DNA of 64,000 nucleotides from assembly GCA_914767885.1 (NCBI GenBank), contig CAJZBQ010000021.1:1-64000 (forward strand), written 5' to 3'. The notes below the pieces were generated by a model. It did no database searches. It was not told where the DNA came from and saw only the letters and a program-made list of their open reading frames with translations. The position numbers were made by a program, and so were the translations under genes. Source of the DNA: Blepharisma stoltei. Lineage: Eukaryota; Ciliophora; Heterotrichea; Heterotrichida; Blepharismidae. This document shows, piece by piece, positions 34,901 through 47,000 of this stretch; within the stretch, counting starts at the first letter, position 1, and every line of letters starts with the position of its first letter.

Positions 34901-37477
34901 AAGGGGCGATCTGGCAAGGATTACGAGGCAGGAGTGGCGTAATATGGGCAAAGGGACTGAGCAAGAAATGGTGGTGCTCGGCAAAGGTCTTCGGACCCAA
35001 AAGGGCAACCATTACCGAGAAACCAGGCTTCGGCCTGGACTCAGAGGTACAAGAGATGGGAGTCCATCCAATTTGCTTGGGTCACCATGCAGTCTAGCGG
35101 CTGCGCAGGATGTCACTCGTGGAAGTAGGGACTTAAAATGCATTCACTAATCTATTGCTACTTTTCTCCATCCCATGGCTCTTATAAACTGCACACAAGT
35201 GTTGTAAGCAAAAGGGGTGAGCATTCTGACATACATGGGGTAGTCCTTGATAGAGCTCAATAAGGTGCTACCGTTTATTGCTCCGACTGATGGAATTGTT
35301 ATATTCGCTTGTTTAAAAAATACCAGTGAACCAATCGCAACTGAAGAACCATAGCCTGATAGGTGTGCAAGGCCTAGCTTATCTATGTCTTTTTGATAGC
35401 AGGATTTAAGGAATGCGGCATTATAAATACTGACTCCACAATCAAAGTTAAACATTTCCAATTGGAAGTTCAATAGGATCTCGCTGCCTTCATTGATTTT
35501 GTCTATACATATGTTTGATCCATAAGAGCTGTGCAGAGCTGTATAAACGTTTTCTGAGCCAGGATTCGTAATGCCTGCATTTATGCTTATAGGTAAGATT
35601 TTTCTATTAGACTTTGGTATAGAACTTGATTGACCTAAAAATGTTAGATTGCCAAAAATAGACACGTTTCTATTGATAATTGTGCCTACAGTGATCCTTT
35701 CTCCATTTTGAATATTCACTATGGAAAATTTAGGGATCCGGTAGTGATTTGGCATTTCCAAATCAAGCAATCTTCTTATTTCCTTACTCCTCTTGAGCAA
35801 TTTGATCATTTTAAAATGCTTTATGTTAAAGATTTTAAAAAAAAAATTAATTTAAGTTATAAAAGAATGAATTTAAATTGTATATAAAATATAAGCTTAT
35901 TATAATAATTATCGATAATTATATCTGAAGTATTTTTATATATCTGAAGTATTTTTATATTAAAAAAATTGCTTATTACTGGGAGTTTTTAAGACGAAAG
36001 GAAATTTTCCAATAGCTTTGTTTGGGGAGAATAGCGTCTTCTACATATGCTATTAGAGAAATAATCTCTTTTATCGATGATTTTAAATATTCCTCTAATG
36101 AGTTCTCATATTCATAGCCTTTTTCACTAATAATCAAAGCTCCATCAATTTCGCATTGATATCCACTTTCTTGATTTAAAACAATCCCATTTCCTCTTGT
36201 TAAAAGCTTTGCTTTTATCAATGATTTTTGCAAATCTTGTGATTTCTCATTTTCTAATAAAAAATAGTAAAGTGTTATTCCAGCACTTACAACAGAACGA
36301 CTAACTAAACCATCAATGTCTGTTAAAGATGCAATGGTAAAACAATCAAATCCTGATGAGAAGACAGAATTTTCATTTTTTAGACTATAACTTTCCTCAT
36401 CCAAGAATACTGCTCCCTGGGTTCAATTGAAATAGCTCAGCAACGAAGCAAAAGCGTCTATTTCTTCTGAGGGTGGAAGAGTAAGTGAATAAGTTGATTT
36501 CTCAACATATTTTGAATTCTTCTGATAAACTAACTCGGCTCCTTTAAATTGGAAGGAAAATTCTGTTCCAATTTAAAGGGTTTATATAGATAATTATTTA
36601 AAATATTATTTAATTCATCATTAAACCTGCTAAATAAAATTCTACTAGCCTCCCTACTTTAAATTAAGTTAAAACTATTTATATAAAAATTAATATTTTT
36701 ACCATATAAATTCAATTGAAAATAATTATATGCTCTAGTTAACTTTGCCTAAAAAATGGGTATTTGACTCCATTTAAAATCAGAGTAAGTGAAATAAAGA
36801 ATAGTCATCACAAATTTTAGAGAGAGATTGTTGAATAGCAGGATCCCTTGACAAGTCTAGAAGGACGAGAGAATTTGGGTATTGTGAAATACTTACTTAT
36901 TAATTTATTTTTTGGGATGGTTAAGACATCCTTTAAACACTAAAATAGTGACGTCACAAGTCATTTACTGCTCTGCTATTTGCATCAGGCTAAGTTATGG
37001 AGACTCCCACCAGTAAAAAGTCTTAAGAGAGATTCTTGGCATTGCTGTTAATTTATCCAGCTCATGTGCCACCTAATGGTTTTGTTATGGCTAGTGATGG
37101 CAGATAAATTCTATGCTCCTAAAATCCAAGGATCGAAGTTATAGCTTATACCCTAGGGCTTTCCGTATAGTTGAATAAAAGGTCTAAAGGAAAACTGATG
37201 CCTTATAATAATTTTTGCTAGGAATGGAGAGAATAGATCCTACGATGTCATTTTATTATTATGAGTATTGCGAAATGCAGTTAATAATAGCAGAATAGCT
37301 GCAATTATGCCAATCTACTAGATCACTGAAATTTTGAGTTAAATCTGATTCTAAGATTTTGAATCAAAAACTATTTATAGATTTGTATTCATTGCCTAGC
37401 TGTACAGCAATAATTTCAAGAAAAGCACAAATCTTGAACACTACAGCAAATAGAGTAATTAGGTGTGAGTTAACCAT
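31902..37477 (-). CDS. Receptor-like protein 1, class C GPCR-like architecture
   Basis: ATG 37475-37477, TAA 31902-31904. Removing six inserts leaves 3363 nt and 1120 residues. A signal peptide leads into a roughly 750-residue extracellular part resembling the bilobed amino-acid-binding fold of class C receptors and periplasmic binding proteins (FEGCMGPASIESGSN, then SNDRNFQMYTIQ). About eight membrane segments follow (LCLIVLAITSAITWFIW, IDILAENLMPILGN, YAIISFVAILVYEPLAVF, WQVLSLIAVVWLALIS and others) and a short tail. It is a paralogue of receptor 2 (44072-48448) and pseudogene 3. Likely a plasma-membrane chemoreceptor; ligand unknown. Class C assignment rests on the motif and layout only. 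Confidence 0.8.
32990..33105. mobile_element. Short TIR element with 9-bp target duplication
   Basis: 116 bp, flanked by CCATAAGTC at 32981-32989 and 33106-33114. Ends are inverted: GGGGTAAGGCTAATAAAGTA and GGGTTGGGTTAAATAAAGTA, both continuing CACT. Removal with one repeat gives Gly-Leu-Met-Val-Gly-Leu-Cys in frame in the first membrane segment of receptor 1. A 9-bp duplication with terminal inverted repeats is typical of Mutator-like elements; it could also be another DNA transposon type. Confidence 0.8.
33359..33912. mobile_element. Germline insert D5, 14-bp target duplication
   Basis: 554 bp, flanked by TTACTCTCAGATTC (33345-33358) and TTACTCCCAGATTC (33913-33926). GC-rich interior. The right end reads GGCACCATATTTAATTAAA, the D terminal motif in reverse orientation. 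Removal rebuilds Ile-Glu-Ser-Glu/Gly-Ser-Asn-Asp-Arg in receptor 1, matching Pro-Gly-Ser-Asn-Asp-Arg in receptor 2. Confidence 0.8.
34536..35152. mobile_element. Germline insert D6, 15-bp target duplication
   Basis: 617 bp, flanked by perfect copies of TATTGCTACTTTTCT (34521-34535, 35153-35167). Begins ATATGCATAAAATCGCG, nearly identical to the start of D4. Very GC-rich compared with the host gene. Removal gives Gly-Trp-Arg-Lys-Val-Ala-Ile-Ile-Tyr in receptor 1, matching Lys-Lys-Ala-Ala-Ile-Ile-Tyr in receptor 2. Confidence 0.88.
35785..36031. mobile_element. IES in receptor 1, 247 bp, TA-bounded
   Basis: Bounded by TA at 35785-35786 and 36032-36033. AT-rich with a tandem TATCTGAAGTATTTTTATAT repeat inside. 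Excision gives Val-Glu-Asp-Ala-Lys-Glu-Ile-Arg, matching the receptor 2 sequence Glu-Asp-Val-Arg-Asp-Ile-Lys. Confidence 0.78.
36531..36785. mobile_element. A-family IES in receptor 1, with an empty site in the paralogue
   Basis: 255 bp between TA pairs at 36531-36532 and 36786-36787. Contains CTCCTTTAAATTGGAA and GTTCCAATTTAAAGGG. The receptor remnant (about 41280) has the same flanks joined directly with one TA and no insert, which confirms the boundaries independently. Confidence 0.88.
36893..37264. mobile_element. Germline insert D7, 14-bp target duplication, with an empty site in the paralogue
   Basis: 372 bp, flanked by GTATTGTGAAATAC (36879-36892) and GTATTGCGAAATGC (37265-37278), 12 of 14 identical. 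The right end reads ATGTCATTTTATTATTAT, the D motif in reverse. The receptor remnant has a single uninterrupted GTATTGTGAAATAC near 41355. Confidence 0.85.
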
Positions 37478-38489
37478 TATCCTTTTTATAATAAGGCAAA
37501 TAAAAAATTATTAAAATCATAATTTCTTAAATTAAAATAAAAAACTACAGCCTGTGTATATTGTTTTACAGTAAAACCTGCATTTCTAGCAAATTTTTAT
37601 AGTTTAGTGTTTAGGGATCAATATTTACTCAACTCAAACATTTTTCAGAAAGATAAAGGTTTGCAAAAATTAATAAATTAAGATTCTTGATGCTATCATT
37701 ATGTTGTAACTCAGAGCCTATAATAAGAACAAAATTCCATAAGTGTCACTTTAATATATAGATTGCATTGGCAATTATGCCTCTAACACTAATCAAATAA
37801 TGCTTAAAAGGTTAATATTTAAGTCTAATCCATAAGGAAGAGATCGTAAATTTTATTTTCTTCAAATATTAGAAGATGTGCACTCATATATTGCCTTAGC
37901 ATAACTCTTTAATTATACTTCTAGCCTTCATGCCATAAGCTAGAAATTCGTTCTTAACAAAAATTTGACTCACAATTGTTAGACCTTCAATTGCTTCCAA
38001 GTTGAACTCTCTTTTCAACTACCAAACTTTTGGTGAGTCGCCTTTATAATTTGCGACCAGAAGTTCCGTTGACTAGTTAGAGGTTAGGAATGCACTCCTG
38101 GCTGGCATTTATAGTTGCTCTATTAACTTAAACTAATTCAATTCCAACAGAATTAAGCTGTTTGCATACCTTTTAAAAAGTCAATTTTAATCTCTTAAAT
38201 TGAATTGATTATAAATGCATAAAGTTCTCTTTCTATTAATCTGCATCCTATTCTTTCTAAAATTCTGTGCATTTAAATATAAAAATTAATTCGAATTGCC
38301 TCATCTGCTCATTCCCCTTTTAAATTCGAGCAACAAATCCTGCTCAGTTTATATTTTTAATAAATATTTATATTAAATGTTTTCTTATTAGAAGGGAATT
38401 TTTTAAATTTATGCATTTATCTATTAAGCTTTTTTCTTGCTAACTGGTATTATTTCGATCAATATTAAACCTTTTACAAGCCTTTATCA

Positions 38490-38664
38490 TATAGAAGTTT
38501 CCTATGTTTGGCGCTGTAAGGCCGATAAATTCTGATCGGAATTTATCGGTTGGTTGCACCAAATCAATGCCTTGGTCGGACCAAAAAGCGATTTGGTCCG
38601 ACGAACTTGGAAAGCTCCTGGGAAAATGTCTGCGCATCAGCGCTATATAGAGGAAACCTCTATA
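38490..38664. mobile_element. C-family MITE, intergenic copy
   Basis: 175 bp, ends TATAGAAGTTTCCTATG / TATAGAGGTTTCCTCTAT. It is the inverted, near-identical relative of the insert at 8123-8296; both share the TTGGTCCGAC-rich centre. It has no counterpart in the duplicated block. Confidence 0.88.
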
Positions 38665-38815
38665 GCCTAAAAGGTGAAAATTGCTTTTTGAAAATTATGA
38701 AAAAAGTAAATAGCTTTAAAATATTTTTAAGGCCCGAAAATACATTGATTTATCATTTGTAAAAGAAATTTTTTCTTACTAACCCTCAAAAATAGTTTTT
38801 GGTCTCTAACTAACT

Positions 38816-39155
38816 CTTAATACTCTGTGAGCGAACAAGACCATTAGACAAATCTCTATTTTTTGCCCAAAAACCCACCCTCCGTAAGAGAACAAAAATA
38901 TTTTTAATAGAAATATTTTTTATGATAAAAAATTTTGATATATAAGTGATAACTAGTATCATGAAATCTCGAGCTAAATTAATTTAATTGCGTTTTAAAA
39001 CATAAATTTTACAAATTAATATTTGCCTTCCAATTTTCGAGAAGTGGGATTTTTTAATTCTTAAATTTTGTTTTTTAAAATTTATATATAAATTTTTTAA
39101 CCCCCCTCAGTGAGTGAACAAGATTTTTTTTTGCTTGTTGACGGAGGGGAGTAAG
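38816..39155. repeat. B-family repeat unit, intergenic
   Basis: Matches the second arm of the inverted repeat at 16985-17340, including the GTGAGCGAACAAGACCATTA and TTTTTTGCCCAAAAACCCAC segments and a terminal CAGTGAGTGAACAAGA. Confidence 0.75.
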
Positions 39156-39472
39156 GGAGAGCATAAGCTTATTTGAAAAAGAATATGCAAAATGGTGACG
39201 TCGATTTAAAGTTTATAATTAAAATGTGAAAAAAATCTAAGAAATGAATATTCGATTTAGGCGAATAATAATAAATACGTCATTTAGCAATAAAGACTTA
39301 GCTTATTAGCTAACTTTTATACAAATCTTATTTCTTTTTAAGCTTAATTATTCCAAGCATCAAAAATCTCGAAACCTATTGCTTTAATTTTGGCTTAAAA
39401 TATTGACACTTTTATTAGACAAAATAAATCAAAAACTAATTTTGTCATAAAATTTAAAGCTTAATATTAAAT

Positions 39473-40806
39473 ATGGTTCACCAATTATCGATCTGCGTCT
39501 TCTTTATCCTTTTTGCTTTTTCCTATGGAGGGTCGTTTTCTTACTGCACAAATTTTATTTTAACAACACCTTACTTCGATTCAACGAATGTAAGGTTCAA
39601 TAGCCAGATAAATGACGGTAAATATGTTACAACACACTATAACCAAAAAAGTTCTGTAGTATCACCTGCTGTGAGCTGTTCATCAACTTATATGAATGCA
39701 TATCAATGGTATTTGGATGCAGATTATACTGGATGCACTTCGTTAAGTGACTTTGGGTTAGGGTTGTGGGTAAACTTTGAGTCAACGAAAGGGACTTTAT
39801 TGATGAAGATTGGTAATTTTGGAGGGTACACAAATACTTATCAAGTAAACTCAGATGCTGATGGGACTTTGAAATTCACGTTTAAAGTAATATCGGATAA
39901 TATTGACGTTGATGATTTTTCCATATCTGTTCCATTGAGTAATTTTTTATTCAGATACTTGGACTTTACTTTTGTTTCATTGGATAGACAGCACTTTTGA
40001 AATTTTTATGCCAGGACAAGCTATGATTTCCAAGACAGCATCTGGTGCTTATCCCTTTGCCAAACCTGATAATGGGGATTGGCAAATTGGCTATGGTATA
40101 AAGGCAAAGATTTATCAAATTTTAGGATTCAAATCGGCAACAATAAATACAGATTTTAGTATTATTACGTTATCTGATGGCACAAACTCTCTCGATGTAA
40201 AAGTAACTTGTCCAACGACTTGTACAGACTCAGCTTGTCATCCGACTCAAAAATGTCTCAGCCAAACAAGCGACTGTTCTAATTGTGATACAACTGGGTG
40301 CTTGGCATGCACCACAAACACTCGTAACAAGGCAACTTACTGCAATATCATCACCTGCGCTGCACATTCTGTCTGCTCACCAGTTGGTGACTTCATGGCA
40401 TGTGAGCATGGCTATTACCTTTATAAACCTTTATCTGGAGATGCCGTTTGTACCCGTAATTTTTAATTTAGAATGCAAAGACTCATGCACTTCTTGCGAT
40501 AAAGGTAAAGGTTGCTTCCAATGTGCTGATGCTATTGCAAAAGATGGGACGACTTGCAGAGTCGATTCTATTGGCTATTATGTCAGTCTTGAAGGCACAA
40601 ATATCAAAATTGATTTTGGTAGTCCTCTTGTATCAGCTTTAAATATTGTCTCTCTTACAGCTAAGTCAAGTCAAGGTGTAGCAATTGATACATCTCAGTG
40701 GACTGTAAATGCATGCGCTGTAGGAGCAACAAGCTGCACTATCGTGACTAACTTGGATATCAATAAACTACCAATCACTTATGACTTCGAGTTTGCTCAA
40801 GCCTAG
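39473..40806 (+). CDS. Secreted cysteine-rich protein A1
   Basis: ATG 39473, TAG 40804-40806. Two 16-nt introns; the spliced length is 1302 nt, 433 residues. A clear signal peptide (MVHQLSICVFFILFAFSYGG) comes first. Then follows a region resembling a LamG/concanavalin-type sandwich (FGLGLWVNFES, GTLLMKIGN, SDADGTLKFTFK, YQILGFKSATIN). Next is a furin/EGF-like cysteine block (CPTTCTDSACHPTQKC, DCSNCDTTGCLAC, CKDSCTSCDKGKGC), and a C-terminal beta-rich stretch. No membrane anchor is seen, so it is probably secreted or surface-bound. It pairs with A2 in a tandem duplication with the receptor genes. Function unknown. Confidence 0.82.
39939..39954 (+). other. 16-nt intron in A1
   Basis: GTAATTTTTTATTCAG; splicing shifts frame into the conserved Asn-Thr-Trp-Thr-Leu-Leu stretch. 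Identical in A2. Confidence 0.88.
40456..40471 (+). other. 16-nt intron in A1 (15 nt in A2)
   Basis: GTAATTTTTAATTTAG. Retained, it would give an immediate TAA. The A2 counterpart is one T shorter. Confidence 0.88.
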
Positions 40807-40919
40807 AAGGATAACTAATCTTTCTCTTTAATCCTTTGACTAATTAAATAATTAATAACTTCTTTACTTATAATTAAAGATATGGCATATAAAACTTAGC
40901 CAAAAGAGACTTATTTATG

Positions 40920-41570
40920 CGTCTTCATCAATCATATATATTGTGCTTCTTATTTAGAACGAATTTAAATAATCCATGGATATTTTTAACTTTTTTTCTA
41001 TAGAGTAAACTTGGGTATTTTTTAAACTGCAGATAAAGTTCAGCTAGAACAATCATCCAGCTCCCAAAGCAACAAGAAATACTATAGACAGCAAGGCAAA
41101 CTAAGCAACTGACCTCAGACTTAAAATTGACACAAATTAAATCTATCATAGTTATATGGCTTAATCCTTGATATAACTCAACGACGAAAAAAAAGCGTTT
41201 ATTTCTTCTGAGGATGGAAGATTAAGTGAATAAGTTGATTTCTCAACATATTTAGAATTCCTCTGATAAACTACACGAAATATAGAATAGCATCACAAAT
41301 TATAGATATTGAAATTCAGGATTTCTTGATAAATCTAGGAGGACAAAAGAATTTGGGTATTGTGAAATACAGTTAATAATAGCAGAATAGCTGCAATTGT
41401 GCCACTCTACTAGATCACTGAAATTTTGAGTTAAATCTGATTCTAAGATTTTGAATCATACAACTATTTATAGATTTGTATTCATTGCCTAGCTGTACAG
41501 CAATAATTTCAAGAAAATTACAAATCTTGAACACTACAGCAAATAGAGTAATTAGGTGTGAGTTAACCAT
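40920..41570 (-). pseudogene. Remnant of a receptor gene, middle deleted
   Basis: The 5' part (about 41175-41570) matches the first about 190 codons of receptor 1, including ATG at 41568-41570 and a signal peptide, but has a one-base insertion relative to it. The 3' part (about 40920-41160) matches the last membrane segment and tail (YLQFKKYPSLLYRKK, GLFKF). The roughly 900 codons between are gone. It lies where the tandem duplication predicts a full receptor gene. It lacks both inserts D7 and 36531-36785. Confidence 0.85.
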
Positions 41571-42617
41571 TATCCTTTTTATAATAAGACGAATAAAAAA
41601 TTATTAAAATCACAATTTCTTAAATTAAAATAAAAAACTACAGCCTGTGCATATTTTTACAGTAAAACCTGATTTTTTAGCAAATTTTTATAGTTTAGTG
41701 TTTAGGACATCAATAATTACTCAGCTCAAACATTTTTCAGAAAGATAAAGGCTTGCAAAAATTAATAAATTAAGATTCTTGATGCTATCATTATGTTGTA
41801 ACTCAGAGCCTATAATAAGAACAAAAATTCATAATTATCACTTTAAAATATATATTACATTGGCAATTATGTCTTCAACACTAATCAAATAACACTTAAA
41901 AGGTTAATATTAAGTCTAATCCATAAGGAAGAGATTGTTAATTTTATTTTCTTCAAATATTTGATATTTGAAGATGCGCACTCATCTATTAGCTTTAGCA
42001 TAACTCTTTGATTTATACTTCTAGCCTTCATGCCATGAGCAAGAAATTCGCTCTTATCAATAATTTTTATCACAATCATTTGACTTTCAATTGCCTCTAG
42101 TTAAACTCTCTTTTCAACTACTAAACTTCAATTAAGTCGCTTTTATAGTCTACGACGAAGTTCCTTGATTAGGTCGAGGTTAGAAGGTACTCCTGGCTGA
42201 CGTTTATAATTGCTCTATTAACTTAAACTAAAGCAGAATTAAGCTGGTTTGCATACTTTTTGAAAAACCAATTTTAATCTCTTAAACTGAATTAATTATA
42301 AATGCATAAAATTCTCTTTCTATCAATCTCCATCCTATGCTTATTGAAATTCTGTGCATTTAAGTATAAAAATTAATTCGAATTGCCGCATCTGCTAAGC
42401 TTTGTTGAAAAAGAATATGCAAAATGGTGACGTCGATTTTAAGTTTATAATTAAAATGTGAAAAAAATCTCTTATTTCTTCTTAAGCTTAATTATTCCAA
42501 GTATCAAAAATCTTGAAACATATTACTTGTAATTTTGGCTTAAAATATATAGACTTTTATTAGACAAATAAAATCAATAACTAATTTTACCATAAAATTT
42601 AAAGCTTAATATTAATT
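41571..42617. other. Second copy of the segmental duplication (non-coding part)
   Basis: Matches 37478-38310 and 39165-39472 with the nested repeats absent; the junction near 42385-42405 is an empty site for about 840 bp of inserts. No gene seen. The end should hold the A2 promoter. Confidence 0.75.
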
Positions 42618-43950
42618 ATGGTTCACCAATTATCGGTCTGCGTCTTCTTCGTCCTTTTTGCTTTTTCCTATGCAGGGTCGTTTTCTTACTGCGCAAATTT
42701 TATATTTACATTACCTTACTTCAATCCAAATGGTGTAAGATTCGACAGCCAGCTCAATGACGGTTTATATGTTATGACATTCCCTACGCAAACGAGTTCC
42801 GTAGTTCTACCTACTTTGAGCTGTTCATGAATGCATATGAATGCAAATTCTTGGAGTTATACTACAGATTATTCTACATGCTGTTCGTTAAGTGACTTTG
42901 GTCTAGGGATTTGGGTAAACTTTGAGTCCATCGCAGGTTATTCGTTTATGACAATGGGAAATATATATGGAGGTGGACCAACTTATTTACTGTCCTCAGA
43001 TACAGATGGGACTTTGAAATTTAGATTTATAGATTATGCGGGTCAAACAGATAGCTTTAATCAGTTTACAATACCTATTCCCATGAGTAATTTTTTATTC
43101 AGATACTTGGACTTTACTTGCGTTCCATTGGATAGGCAACACATTCGAAATTTTTATGCCAGGACAAGGAATCATTTCCAAGATATCAGTTGGTGCTTAT
43201 CCCTTTGCCAAACCTGATACTGGAAATCTGTCGTTTGGCAATGGTATAAAGGCAAAGCTATATCAAATTTTGGGATTCAAATCGGCCACAATAAATACAG
43301 ATTTCACTATCATTACGTTATCTGATGGCACAAACCTTCTCGATGCAACAGGAACTTGCCCAATGACTTGTGCAGACTCAACTTGTCACCCGACTCAAAA
43401 ATGTCTCAGACTAACAAGCGACTGCTCCAGTTGTAATCCAACTGGGTGCTTGGCATGCACCACAAGCACTCGTGTAAAGGCAACTTACTGCACTACCAAG
43501 ATCTGCAATCCACATTGCATCTGCTCACCAGCTGGTGACTGCATAGCATGTGACTATGGTTATTACCTTTATAAGCCTTTATCTGGCGATATCGTTTGTA
43601 TCGGTAATTTTAATTTAGAATGTAAAGATTCATGTACTTCTTGCGATGCAGATTGCTTTGAATGTGCTGATGCTATTGCAAAAGATGGGACAGCTTGCAG
43701 AGTCGATTCTATTGGCTATTATGTCAGTATCTCAGTTCCAAATATCCAGTTTGATTTTGCTCATCCTCTTGCATCAGCTTTAAATATTGTCTCTCTTACA
43801 GTTAAGTCAATTCAAGGCATAGCAATCGATACATCTCAATGAACTTTAAATACATGCGCTGTAGGAGTAACAAGCTGCACTATCGTGGCTAATAACCTGG
43901 CTGAAAATCAGTTACCAATTGACTTTGGCTTCGAGTTTGCTCAAGCCTAG
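42618..43950 (+). CDS. Secreted cysteine-rich protein A2
   Basis: ATG 42618, TAG 43948-43950. Introns of 16 and 15 nt; the spliced length is 1302 nt, 433 residues, exactly as in A1. Same layout: signal peptide (MVHQLSVCVFFVLFAFSYAG), LamG-like region (FGLGIWVNFES, SDTDGTLKFRF), cysteine block (CPMTCADSTCHPTQKC, DCSSCNPTGCLAC, CKDSCTSCDADC), beta-rich C terminus. TGA is read as Trp at Cys-Ser-Trp-Met-His and in the Ser-Gln-Trp-Thr stretch. Cysteines and frame are kept relative to A1, suggesting both copies are under selection. Confidence 0.82.
43087..43102 (+). other. 16-nt intron in A2
   Basis: GTAATTTTTTATTCAG, identical to the A1 intron at 39939-39954. Confidence 0.88.
43604..43618 (+). 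other. 15-nt intron in A2 (16 nt in A1)
   Basis: GTAATTTTAATTTAG; the A1 counterpart has one extra T. Both give the same downstream frame once spliced. Confidence 0.85.
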
Positions 43951-44071
43951 AAGGATAACTAATCTTTCTCTTTAATCCCTTTGACTAATTAATTATTAAT
44001 AACTTCTTTACTTATAATTAAAATATGGCATATGATAGCTATTGGATTTTAAATTCTATTTTAAAAGAGAC

Positions 44072-47000
44072 TTATGCGTCTTCATCAATCATATATATTG
44101 TGCTTCTTATTGTAAAAGAAAATTTATTATTAAAATATGGCGTCTTCGTCTAGGTATGGCCTCACGGCCATGCCTCCTTGACTCATATATTAATTATATC
44201 GGCAAGGTTTTTTCCAGCCTTGAAAAGGAAAGCAATGCTATGGTTTCAATTCTGCAGGAGGCAAAGCCTAGCCCAAGTCCAACTTCGAGACTGGTTTATA
44301 CCTCGAAAGGAAAGGAAGGTTCAGATTTGGAAAGGGCAAGCCCAGCAAGGACTACAGGTAATATCTAGACCAATCGGACAACTGCCTAGCGTGAAACTGG
44401 GCGCTACGTCCCAGGATCTGGACTTCACCCTTTTGCCGACAGGCTACTAGAAATTCCATTTTTTGGAATTTCGGAATGCCAACTTCGTATTCCCTCAGCC
44501 TCAGGAGGCCGCACAAGTAGTCTGCCCACTCAATACTGGAGTCTTTTACAAGAGACAAGGAGGAGACCCGAGGGAAGGAAAGTCGTAAAGCGGTTGAATC
44601 TCACAAGGGATCTTATAGATTGCGTTAAAATTAAGGGCGCGAGCCCGTCTACATAATGTAATGTAAAAGCAAATTTAAATAATCCATGGATATTTTTACC
44701 TTTTTTTCTATAGAGCAAACTTGGGTATTTTTTAAACTGCAGATAAAATCCAGCTAGAGCAATCACCAGCCATCCAGCTCCTAAAGCAGCTAGAAATACT
44801 ATAGAATTCCCACCAAACCCTATATAAAACGTAGACAGCAAAGCAAGCCAAACAACTGCAATCAGACTTAAAAATTGCCACAAATTAAATCTATCATAGT
44901 TATATGACTTAATCCTTGAAATGATTGCGATATACGTCATCATAAGTATAACAAACGCTACCCCATGACTAATATCGCTTGATCTTTTAAGTGTTTTTGC
45001 TAATACTATCAATATTGTCTGTGCGACTGATTTTACCATCAAATATCCAGGCACTGCTTTTACATGCAAATTTTGCTGCAGTTCCTGTCAGAGCGGCCTA
45101 AAAAACACAGCAAGAGGCTCATATACTAAAATGGCTACAAATGAAATAATCGCATACATCAAATGTTCCCCTTTTCAACAAAAAGTATAGCAATCTTTTA
45201 CTAAAAAACTGTCTGTAAAGTCTTCACCAATAGACTTATCACACAAAAACACGTCAAGACATATCGATATAAACGGCATAAAGCAAATATTTCCAAGCAC
45301 AGGCATCAAATATTCCGCTATCACTCCTAAATTTCTAAAAATCCACAGTTCTTCTCACCTTTCATGCAGTCTTAATAAAACTATTACACAAAGAACTGCC
45401 CATATTGCAATGCAAACTAGTACAATATCAGTAATAATCCAGAACACCCCATTTTGTAGCTTAATTACGTCTTCTAGTTCAATTGTGGACATGCTGCTTA
45501 AATTTGACAGGATTGAGCCGAATACAGAAAAATTAGGCCCCATTGAGACAAATTGGAAGAACTCTATAGGTATTGTTGCCCCCACAATAAAATCGTCTGT
45601 GGATATTTCTTTTTTTTCTTCAAGAATTTCTACAGATATATTCCACCATTTTTGCCATATAATAAAAGTTATTATAGAGGTAATCGCGAAGACCAAAAAG
45701 CAGAAGCCAAACATAAGCCCTCTTCCTTTGGCAAAAGTTTGGATTTCTCGGTCAGGAAATGGGCATTTACCGTTTATGTTTCGGATGTCGCTTGGCTTAG
45801 TCGAAGATCCATCTGGGTAAATTAAAGGATTTGTAATGGATAATATTTGTGTGCTATATGGCTCTAGGTAGCCTACTTCATAAACTTCTGAAGTACTGTT
45901 GGAATTAAGCTTGACAGCTTGTATTGGGTAGAGTTGAAAAACTCTGTCATTGCTTCCTGGGTCAATAGAGATAGGGCCTGTGCATCCATTAGATTTTATC
46001 ACTCTTATGGTAGACATCAGCTGATATGGGTCAGTATAATCATGGCCTCTATTTATCATAAACCTTTTTCATCATAAATGCTTACATAATTAACTTTTTT
46101 TCTGATAATATTATTATTTATTTAAAATATATATAATCTAAAGCAGTAGCAATAATATAAGCTCCATCAAAATATGAACAAGAATCAAAGTTTGCCGTGA
46201 TATTATATTTTTTCCAATAGTCATTATATATGTTCTTCCCTATTTCTCCAACCCAGGCAGGATAAACGACTCTTGTCATAGAAACGCCGATTTCTAATCT
46301 TTTATGTGCATAGCCATCATTATCAGAAATAAAGTCTAATGGATCCCAAGTCCCTGCAAAAACATATAAGTCGCCTTTTCTTAATCCTAAATCATATAGT
46401 GATTCTAGTGCATAGTTGCACAAAGGACACTGCAAGACCATAATCAATAGCCTTGCTTTAGAATTGACGATCCCTTGGAATAAGTTTTTATAGCTTTTAG
46501 TGGCTTCTCTGTCTAGATCTGGTGGGATTGCCCTTGTATTTTCTGGATTTATCAGCTCGATCCCTATACTTTCTGCAGCTGTCTTCATTAAACTGTAAGT
46601 CCAAAACCCTCAAGAGCCGTTTTCATATATAATAGCAGCTTTTTTTCATCCCATAGCTCTTAAAAATAGTATGCAGACGTTAAAAGCTACAGGTGAAACC
46701 ATTCGGACGTACATAGGATAATCTTTAGTTGAGCTTAATAAAGGGCTACCGTTTACAGACCCCACAGACGGTACCGTTATATTTATTTCTTTAAAAAATA
46801 ACTGTGAGCCAATTGTAACAGAAGAGCCATAAGCTGCTAAATGGGCAAGACCCAGCTTGTCTATATCTTTTGTAAAGCAGGATTTAAGGTAAGATTTATC
46901 ATAAATAGTGACCCCACAGTCAAAGTTAAACATTTGTAGCTGAAAATGTGATAAAATATCGTGTCCTTCATTAATCTTATCAATACATATATTGGCTCCT

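Larger units (their letters stand above)
37478..39472. other. Divergent intergenic region, first copy of a segmental duplication
   Basis: About 37480-38310 is duplicated at about 41575-42385 (high identity). About 38310-39155 has no counterpart in the second copy and consists of nested repeats (A-like DNA, a C-family MITE, a B-family unit). About 39165-39472, just upstream of secreted protein A1, is again duplicated. No gene seen. Confidence 0.7.

Noticed and set aside
34526-35150. Several GC-rich ORFs on both strands
   Set aside because: They lie within insert D6; composition rather than coding explains the open frames, and none resembles a known protein.
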